A stretch of 64,000 bases of DNA from Maricaulaceae bacterium EIL42A08 (GTDB lineage: Bacteria; Pseudomonadota; Alphaproteobacteria; Caulobacterales; Maricaulaceae). Under the pieces are notes generated by a model that was not told the DNA's origin, did no database searches, and saw only the letters and a list, made by a program, of their open reading frames with translations. Where the stretch lies: NCBI GenBank assembly GCA_024178355.1, contig JAMZNZ010000002.1:1-64000 (forward strand), given 5' to 3'. How positions within the stretch are numbered: the stretch's first letter is position 1; each line of letters opens with the position of its first letter. Positions 60,887 to 64,000 of the stretch are shown piece after piece. Made by a program: the position numbers and the translations under genes.

Positions 60887-63553
60887 TCAGTCGCTTTTCA
60901 GGGCCGCCTGGGCCGCCGCCAGGCGCGCAATCGGCACGCGGTATGGCGAACAGGACACATAATCCAGCCCCACCGATTCGCAGAAATGGATCGAGGCTGG
61001 GTCGCCGCCGTGTTCACCACAGATGCCCAGTTTGACACCATTTCGCACGGCGCGGCCGCGTTCTGCCGCGATTTGAACCAGATCGCCGACGCCATCGCGG
61101 TCGATGGAGACGAAGGGATCTTTTTCAAAAATGCCGGCTTCCAGATAGGAGCCCAGGAATTTGCCCGCATCATCGCGTGACAGGCCAAAAGTCGTCTGGG
61201 TCAGGTCGTTGGTGCCAAAGGAGAAGAATTCGGCATGCTCGGCGATGTCACCGGCGCGCAGGGCCGCACGGGGCAGCTCGATCATCGTGCCGACGAGATA
61301 TTTTGGCTCAACGCCTTTTTCCTCGCCCACCTGACGGGCGATGGCTTCGATGCGCACTTTCAGGATTTCCAGCTCCTTGGCGGTAGCCACGAGTGGGATC
61401 ATCACTTCGGCGACCGGCTTCACACCGGTTTCCTTTTCCACATCAGCCTGGGCTTCGAAGATGGCGCGCGCCTGCATCTCGTAGATTTCCGGGTAGGTGA
61501 TCCCAAGACGGCAACCGCGATGACCCAGCATCGGGTTGGTTTCATTGAGATCACGGGCGCGAACCATCAGCGCTTCAGCCGACAGACCGGTGGCTTTGGC
61601 CACAGCCACCACATCTTCTTCAGTGTGGGGCAGAAACTCGTGCAGCGGCGGATCAAGCAGGCGGATCGTGCAGGGCAGGTCTTCCATGATGCGGAAGATG
61701 TCGGCGAAGTCCTGGCGCTGCATCGGCAGGATTTTCGCCAGCGCCTTGATGCGCCCTTCCTGGTCTTCAGACAGGATCATCTCGCGCACAGCTGCGATGC
61801 GGTCGGCATCAAAGAACATGTGCTCGGTCCGGCACAGGCCGATGCCCTCAGCGCCAAAATCCTTCGCCGTTTGAACATCGGCGGGGGTTTCAGCATTGGT
61901 GCGCACTTTCATGCGGCGGGCGCGGTCGGCCCACTTCATCAGGGCGCCAAAGTCGCCGGTCAGCTCCGGCTTGATCATCGGTGCTTCACCGTTGAGCACT
62001 TCGCCCGTGGCACCATCAACGGTGACCATGTCGCCATGGGAGAAGGTCTTGCCGCGGGCGGTGAAGGTCTTTGCGTTGGCGTCGATGCGGATTTCACCAG
62101 CACCGGACACACAAGGCCGACCCATGCCGCGCGCCACAACGGCGGCGTGGCTGGTCATGCCGCCACGGGCGGTGACGATGGCCTGGGCCGCGTGCATGCC
62201 GTGAATGTCTTCAGGGCTCGTCTCAACGCGCACCAGGATGACTTTCTCACCATGGGCGGCGAGCTGTTCAGCCTCGTCAGCGTCAAATACCACCTTGCCG
62301 GAGGCGGCGCCCGGAGAGGCCGGCAGGCCCTTGGCAATCACGTCGCGCTGGTAGTCGGCATCGATAGTGGGGTGCAGAAGCTGATCAAGCTGGGACGGAT
62401 CCACGCGCAGGACCGCTTCTTCCTCGGTGATGAGGCCTTCTGCGACCATGTCCACGGCGATCTTCAGCGCCGCCCGGGCGGTGCGCTTGCCGTTGCGGGT
62501 CTGCAGCATCCACAGGCGGCCCTGTTCCACCGTGAACTCGATGTCCTGCATGTCGCGATAGTGGCGCTCAAGATTGTCGAACACCTCGATCAGCTGGGCA
62601 TAGACGTCCGGCAGGGCGGTTTCCATGGACGGCAGGTGGTCGTCCATCTTGATGCGCATGGCTTCGGTCAGGCATTGCGGCGTGCGAATGCCGGCCACCA
62701 CGTCCTCACCCTGGGCGTTGATCAGGAATTCGCCGTAATAGCCGTTCTCGCCGGTGGACGGGTCGCGGGTAAATGCCACGCCAGTGGCCGACGTATCACC
62801 CATATTGCCGAACACCATCGCCTGCACGTTGACCGCGGTGCCCCAGCTTGCAGGGATGTCATACATGCGCCGATAGGTGATCGCGCGGTCATTCATCCAG
62901 CTGCCGAACACAGCCCCGATCGCGCCCCATAGCTGGTCGCGCGGGTCGGTGGGGAAGGGGTGGCCGAGGGCGTTCTGAACCGCGTCCTTGTACTCGGCGA
63001 TGACCTCTTCCCACTCCTCAGCGGTGATCTCGGTATCAAGCTGGTAGTCGCGCTCGTCCTTGAAGGTTTCAAGGATTTCCTCAAACTCGGAATGGGACAC
63101 GCCCAGCACCACGTCGGAATACATGGTGATGAAGCGGCGATAGCTATCCAGCGCAAAGCGGCGATCACCGGACAACTTGGCCAGGCCCTCTGCCGTCTCG
63201 TCGTTGAGCCCGAGATTCAGCACCGTATCCATCATGCCGGGCATGGAGGCGCGGGCGCCGGAGCGCACCGACACCAGCAGCGGGTTGGACGGATCGCCGA
63301 AGGTCTTGCCAACCTTGGTTTCAAGGTCAGCCAGCGCGGCTTCCACCTGGTCGTTCAGCTCGGCCGGGTAGTTGCGGTCATTTTCATAAAAGGCGGTACA
63401 CACCGCTGTGGTCAGGGTGAAGCCCGGCGGAACCGGCAGGCCCAGCTTGGCCATCTCGGCCAGGTTCGCGCCCTTGCCGCCAAGAAGGTTACGATCATCG
63501 CGGTCACCGTCCGAAGACCCGCCGCCAAATGCATAAACCCATTTGTTCGCCAT
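60887..63553 (-). CDS. ppdK: Pyruvate, phosphate dikinase
   Basis: An 888-residue three-domain enzyme. The N-terminal ATP-grasp part has LLGGKGANLAEMAKLGLPVP followed by PGFTLTTAVC. The central phosphohistidine domain has TARGGMTSHAAVVARGMGRP with the catalytic histidine. The C-terminal PEP-binding barrel has GICGEHGGDPASIHFCESVG and ends VSCSPYRVPIARLAAAQAAL. It converts pyruvate, ATP and phosphate to PEP reversibly. Length is normal. It lies downstream of glyS on the same strand, separated by 64 bp. Confidence 0.96.
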   Translation of the reverse strand: MANKWVYAFGGGSSDGDRDDRNLLGGKGANLAEMAKLGLPVPPGFTLTTAVCTAFYENDRNYPAELNDQVEAALADLETKVGKTFGDPSNPLLVSVRSGARASMPGMMDTVLNLGLNDETAEGLAKLSGDRRFALDSYRRFITMYSDVVLGVSHSEFEEILETFKDERDYQLDTEITAEEWEEVIAEYKDAVQNALGHPFPTDPRDQLWGAIGAVFGSWMNDRAITYRRMYDIPASWGTAVNVQAMVFGNMGDTSATGVAFTRDPSTGENGYYGEFLINAQGEDVVAGIRTPQCLTEAMRIKMDDHLPSMETALPDVYAQLIEVFDNLERHYRDMQDIEFTVEQGRLWMLQTRNGKRTARAALKIAVDMVAEGLITEEEAVLRVDPSQLDQLLHPTIDADYQRDVIAKGLPASPGAASGKVVFDADEAEQLAAHGEKVILVRVETSPEDIHGMHAAQAIVTARGGMTSHAAVVARGMGRPCVSGAGEIRIDANAKTFTARGKTFSHGDMVTVDGATGEVLNGEAPMIKPELTGDFGALMKWADRARRMKVRTNAETPADVQTAKDFGAEGIGLCRTEHMFFDADRIAAVREMILSEDQEGRIKALAKILPMQRQDFADIFRIMEDLPCTIRLLDPPLHEFLPHTEEDVVAVAKATGLSAEALMVRARDLNETNPMLGHRGCRLGITYPEIYEMQARAIFEAQADVEKETGVKPVAEVMIPLVATAKELEILKVRIEAIARQVGEEKGVEPKYLVGTMIELPRAALRAGDIAEHAEFFSFGTNDLTQTTFGLSRDDAGKFLGSYLEAGIFEKDPFVSIDRDGVGDLVQIAAERGRAVRNGVKLGICGEHGGDPASIHFCESVGLDYVSCSPYRVPIARLAAAQAALKSD

Positions 63554-63617
63554 GATCGGCTCACCCCTGTTTGTTCAGCCCTGAGAAGAGGCAATGTGGT
63601 GCAGTTTGTCGCACCTG

Positions 63618-64000
63618 TTACCCCTCCAGGCGAGAAAAGTCAGCCACTGCGTCCGTTGCAGCGCGGATTCGTGACAGCAGCAACAGCCTGTTGCGCCGCA
63701 CAATAGCGTCTTCGTCATTGACGACAACCGCCTCAAAGAAGGCGTCCACAGGCCCGCGAAGCTGCGCCAGCGCCTTCATCGCGGCCTCGAAGTTTTCTTC
63801 TGCCAGCGCGGCCTGCGCAGCGGTTTCTGCAGCCTCGATGGCATCGATGAGCGCGGTTTCTTCAGATGCCGTGGCACTGGCGCGGATGGTGGAGAGGAGC
63901 GAAGCCTCGCCAACCTCCTCACGCGCCGCACTCAGGTCAAAGCCCTTCTTCTCCTCAGCGGCCAGGATATTCGCCGCCCGGCGATACCCGGCGAGCAGGG
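63618..64000 (-). CDS. glyS: Glycyl-tRNA synthetase beta subunit (3' end only)
   Basis: The last 126 residues of a minus-strand gene that continues past the window edge. The end reads [40 protein letters not shown] and [20 protein letters not shown], the C-terminal tRNA-binding region of GlyS. The stop is TAA at 63618-63620. GlyS works with GlyQ to charge tRNA-Gly. The ppdK gene downstream may be cotranscribed. Confidence 0.93.
   Translation of the reverse strand, partial: LLAGYRRAANILAAEEKKGFDLSAAREEVGEASLLSTIRASATASEETALIDAIEAAETAAQAALAEENFEAAMKALAQLRGPVDAFFEAVVVNDEDAIVRRNRLLLLSRIRAATDAVADFSRLEG

Noticed and set aside
61235-62932. 565-codon + open frame opposite ppdK
   Set aside because: Histidine- and glycine-rich shadow of the ppdK reading frame with no start signal.

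Overview
The window is about 64 kb of GC-rich alphaproteobacterial chromosome. Gene content points to the Caulobacterales/Maricaulales lineage (a dimorphic, stalked-type marine bacterium related to Maricaulis or Oceanicaulis). The evidence is a FlbT/FlaF/FlmG/FliX flagellar set, several short FljK-type flagellins driven by sigma-54 promoters, the cell-cycle methyltransferase CcrM, a CtrA-type box at fliX, and split b/b' ATP synthase subunits. The genus is an inference.

Layout. 1-900: the A/T-richer edge of an accessory island with an N-terminally truncated TIR-domain gene. 0.9-3.5 kb: chorismate mutase, VWA and MoxR genes. 3.7-25.2 kb: one large flagellin locus. It holds the TPR glycosyltransferase FlmG, the post-transcriptional regulators FlbT and FlaF, four flagellins with a FlaG-like gene, a pseudaminic acid operon on + (pseC-pseG-pseI-acetyltransferase-propeller protein-WbqC-pseF-methylase), a facing operon on - (pseB-dioxygenase-methyltransferase), a degenerate SpsF-like nucleotidyltransferase and a 917-residue FlaEY-like beta-propeller protein. 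25.3-34.2 kb: diguanylate cyclase, UbiD, serine hydrolase, small acetyltransferases, class IV aminotransferase, enoyl-CoA hydratase and paraoxonase-like genes. 34.3-36.9 kb: the ATP synthase Fo operon. 37-46 kb: smc, a DsbA-like lipoprotein, dciA-like, mutY, ccrM, rnhB and a radical SAM gene. 46-50.4 kb: two small glycosyltransferase-fold genes, the flgI-flgJ-flbY-like operon, fliX and dksA. 50.5-57.2 kb: stress protein, HD hydrolase, and nrtR-nadA-nadB-nadC. 57.2-64 kb: an HExxH orphan, an S41 lipoprotein with a TetR regulator, a SleB-type hydrolase, ppdK and the 3' end of glyS.

How it works together. The 3.7-25 kb locus appears to make, sugar-modify and regulate the filament. The Pse enzymes should supply a CMP-nonulosonic acid, FlmG should place it on flagellin, and FlaF and FlbT should control flagellin synthesis. 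Three flagellin promoters have exact GG-N10-GC sigma-54 cores with CGGCAA motifs 104-126 bp upstream. All four flagellin leaders can be drawn with hairpins that show AGAA in a loop near the ribosome binding site, a plausible FlbT target. No tRNA, rRNA, CRISPR array, insertion sequence or prophage was seen. All matches and folds were made by eye, with no alignment or folding program.
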